Below the pieces are notes generated by a model, which saw nothing but the letters and a program-made list of their open reading frames with translations, searched no databases and was not told the origin of the DNA. Made by a program: the position numbers and the translations under genes. From Nocardia australiensis (GTDB lineage: Bacteria; Actinomycetota; Actinomycetes; Mycobacteriales; Mycobacteriaceae), in the NCBI RefSeq assembly GCF_020733705.1, contig NZ_JAJFZM010000001.1:62001-126000 (forward strand): DNA of 64,000 nt, read 5' to 3'. Below, in pieces: positions 62,378-64,000 of the stretch (its first letter is position 1; every line of letters starts with the position of its first letter).

Positions 62378-62410
62378 GGCCGCCGGTTCCGCATAGCGGG
62401 GCCGGCGGCC
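62378..62410. terminator. intrinsic terminator after the small basic gene
   Basis: GGCCGCCGG and CCGGCGGCC enclose CCGC-ATA-GCGG, with T-G wobbles joining the stems into one long helix, followed by TATTTCG. A smaller hairpin (CCGATCAG/CTGATCGG, 62326-62348) lies before it. It ends the small basic gene and may also serve the convergent gene. Confidence 0.75.
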
Positions 62411-62521
62411 TATTTCGTATTACGCACCCAAACGCAATAGTGGCGTATCGGGGTACACATCTTCCACCACCATTCTGCGCGCGAAAATATCCACCCCCTC
62501 GAACAGGCCGCGGCTTTCCGC

Positions 62522-63457
62522 TCAGGAGCCGGAGATGCCGATCGGTGGGCGGACCGCGGCAAGGTTGCCCGGCTGCACCGACGCGAAGATCCGCCGTGCC
62601 TGCACCGCGACGGTACCGGTCGACCACGGCGCCAGCGCCGTGGTGAACATCAACTCACACCACGACATGGCGGGTACGTCACCGGCGGCAAGCGTTGCGA
62701 TGAGCGACATTTCGGTATCATGGCCCGCCCACGCGGCGATCAACCAGGCCGCGTCGAGGCGGCCGAGAAACTCCTCGGCGTCCTCCGGCGGCCCGTGCGG
62801 CGTATCGACCGCGAGGTGAACGATGGCAGCGATCGCGTGCCGCATACGAACATCCAGTCCCACGGCATCGTGCAGCAGCAACGCTTCCAGTGCGGCGCGC
62901 AGTTCAACGTCAGGATCGATCGGCGGCTTGGTGGCACGCGAAGTGCGGATCATGGCAATCGTCTCCCTCGAGTCGGTGTTGAGTTGTGTCGGAGCGGTAA
63001 TCGAACGCAGCGCGCAGTTCTCCCGCGCGGCGGCGTCGTCGCCGTCTTCGACCAGGCTGACCAGTGCGCCCGGGTTCCAGTCGAGTTTGCCGAAGACCCG
63101 GCACCAATCCAGCGCCGGATTATCCTCTGCCACCATCACATCCAGCGCCAGCCCCGAAATCGACGCGGCGCAGGCCAGTGTGACCGCGTCCACATCGGGC
63201 TCGGTGATGGTCAGATGGAGGGTCGCCTCGTTGTGGCCGGCGTCGGCGCGGACCCGGCCCGCCAGCCAGACCGCCCGCGCGGCCGCGGCCATGGCTCCGG
63301 CGCGTCGATTACCGTGCGGGTGATCGGCATCGCTGTCGAGGAAGGGGCCGAACCACAGCACACGGCCCTCGTCGCCACACACCGCGAAGGTACCGTTGGC
63401 GCAGTCCGCGGCGGCGGCCAGCGTGATGTGGGGTACGAACTGGTTCTCATTCACCAT
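62522..63457 (-). CDS. conserved hypothetical protein
   Basis: A 311-residue soluble protein. N-terminal half is strand-rich (HITLAAAADCANGTFAVCGDEGRVLWFGPFL; a GHNEATLHLTITEPDVDAV stretch). The second half is helical (VELRAALEALLLHDAVGLDVRMRHAIAAIVHL, EEFLGRLDAAWLIAAWAGHD, WCELMFTTALAPW). It has some look of DUF4192-type actinobacterial proteins but I cannot assign it. GGGAG lies upstream of the ATG. Its start overlaps the stop of the small frame before it by 7 nt, so the two are probably coupled. Confidence 0.6.
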   Translation of the reverse strand: MVNENQFVPHITLAAAADCANGTFAVCGDEGRVLWFGPFLDSDADHPHGNRRAGAMAAAARAVWLAGRVRADAGHNEATLHLTITEPDVDAVTLACAASISGLALDVMVAEDNPALDWCRVFGKLDWNPGALVSLVEDGDDAAARENCALRSITAPTQLNTDSRETIAMIRTSRATKPPIDPDVELRAALEALLLHDAVGLDVRMRHAIAAIVHLAVDTPHGPPEDAEEFLGRLDAAWLIAAWAGHDTEMSLIATLAAGDVPAMSWCELMFTTALAPWSTGTVAVQARRIFASVQPGNLAAVRPPIGISGS

Positions 63458-63666
63458 GGAACACTCACTCCCGCAATGCGCGCGCTACCTGTCCCCATCC
63501 AACGGTAAGTCTCGGTGTCTTCGTTAACTCCGAAATCTCTGATAGACGGATCAAATACGTTCTCGTGTAGGTTGTCCAGGGCAATCAATAGCGTCGCGCA
63601 CGCCCTGTGGGGTACTAACACCATCCAGTGAAATCCCTGCTCGGGCAATTTGGGGGTCAAGGCCAT
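63451..63666 (-). CDS. small protein upstream of the hypothetical gene
   Basis: A 71-residue frame: MALTPKLPEQGFHWMVLVPH, RACATLLIALDNLHENVFDP, ending YRWMGTGSARIAGVSVPW. It overlaps the next start by 7 nt, the usual sign of coupling. Composition is protein-like with several Trp and His. RBS is weak. It might be a small partner or immunity-type protein; no family recognised. Confidence 0.5.
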   Translation of the reverse strand: MALTPKLPEQGFHWMVLVPHRACATLLIALDNLHENVFDPSIRDFGVNEDTETYRWMGTGSARIAGVSVPW

Positions 63667-63882
63667 TACGGCAAGTTACGGTCATACCGTGCGCCATGAT
63701 CGATCAGTCTCTGCCACAGTCATTTTCACATTCGGCCGGGTTCATGGCCTTGGCAATGCCGGTCGAACTCCCGTTCGATCGCGCGCGAAAACTGTTGGCA
63801 GCAGCAGGAATCAGTTCGTATGCGTGAAATCTGGACGCCTGCAATGACTTTGCGCGATAGTCGCGAATCCTCCGATACCCGC
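63667..63882. other. intergenic spacer near right edge
   Basis: About 215 bases with lower GC, probably the promoter region of the two-gene minus unit to the left. Nothing else is recognised; open frames here are not supported. Confidence 0.35.
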
Positions 63883-63999
63883 CTACGGACCGGCGGACGC
63901 CGGGCAGGTCGTTCGTATCCCGAGAAAGAACAGCACCCGGCCCGGATAACTGCCGGAGTCCACCCGGAACATCTGGACATCGAGACTGAAGCACTCCAT
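63883..63999 (-). CDS. possible C-terminus of a gene entering from the right
   Basis: The minus strand is open from the right edge: MECFSLDVQMFRVDSGSYPG, then RVLFFLGIRTTCPASAGP and a TAG. The composition is protein-like with alternating hydrophobics. Whether the ATG at the edge is the start or an internal Met cannot be told. Confidence 0.3.
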   Translation of the reverse strand: MECFSLDVQMFRVDSGSYPGRVLFFLGIRTTCPASAGP

Positions 64000-64000
64000 G

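Overview
The window is chromosomal DNA of a high-GC actinobacterium of the Mycobacteriales, most probably Nocardia. Evidence is the dense GC-rich coding with many GTG starts, a resuscitation-promoting factor, WhiB7, AdnAB, UvrD2, mycoredoxin, a mycofactocin-type dehydrogenase, several FadE/FadD proteins and a KstR-type operator. The right half (about 35.6-59.4 kb) follows the order remembered for the Mycobacterium tuberculosis Rv3193c-Rv3204 block. The left half is accessory metabolism and defence. I see no insertion sequence, integrase, CRISPR array or rRNA.

Layout. 0-5 kb: two acyl-CoA dehydrogenases, a winged-helix regulator, a lipoprotein, a deleted FadD remnant and an intact FadD-type ligase. 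4.9-10.4 kb: a His-rich membrane protein, a PepSY membrane protein, a secreted glycine-rich protein and a sodium:solute symporter with a small membrane partner. 10.8-13.5 kb: a tightly coupled three-gene operon of a pyruvoyl-dependent arginine decarboxylase, an unassigned GNAT/acyltransferase-like protein and a membrane diguanylate cyclase with an inhibitory site. It may link polyamine chemistry to c-di-GMP and is the best candidate here for an undescribed system. 13.5-24.5 kb: a DUF6319-like protein, a DoxX protein with eight perfect-length 11-residue repeats, a flavin hydroxyacid oxidase paired with a mycofactocin-type SDR, a Baeyer-Villiger monooxygenase with a co-transcribed TetR and two matching operators, a KstR-box-controlled ketosteroid-isomerase-like protein, a P450 remnant and an orphan FetB-type permease.

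24.5-32.7 kb: a complete type III Wadjet (JetDABC) anti-plasmid SMC/nuclease system on the minus strand. 33-35.5 kb: a PadR regulator and its membrane partner, initiator tRNA-Met with its terminator, and an Rpf. 35.6-62 kb: the conserved block of UPF0182, PPA1309-like protein, PDZ/Lon-like protease, DUF2342 zincin, ThiF/TOMM-like protein, ABC1 kinase, whiB7, uvrD2, mycoredoxin, nudC, a K+ channel, adnBA, lipV and an alkyltransferase-like protein, then a VOC protein and a MobA-MoeA fusion. whiB7 carries a full regulatory leader: a WhiB7-type promoter, a 110-codon leader ORF with a strong Shine-Dalgarno, an intrinsic terminator and a competing antiterminator helix. The last 2 kb hold a 50-residue basic protein, a strong terminator and two overlapping unknown genes.

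Starts were chosen by eye from Shine-Dalgarno, overlap and homology. Family calls come from recognised motifs, not searches.
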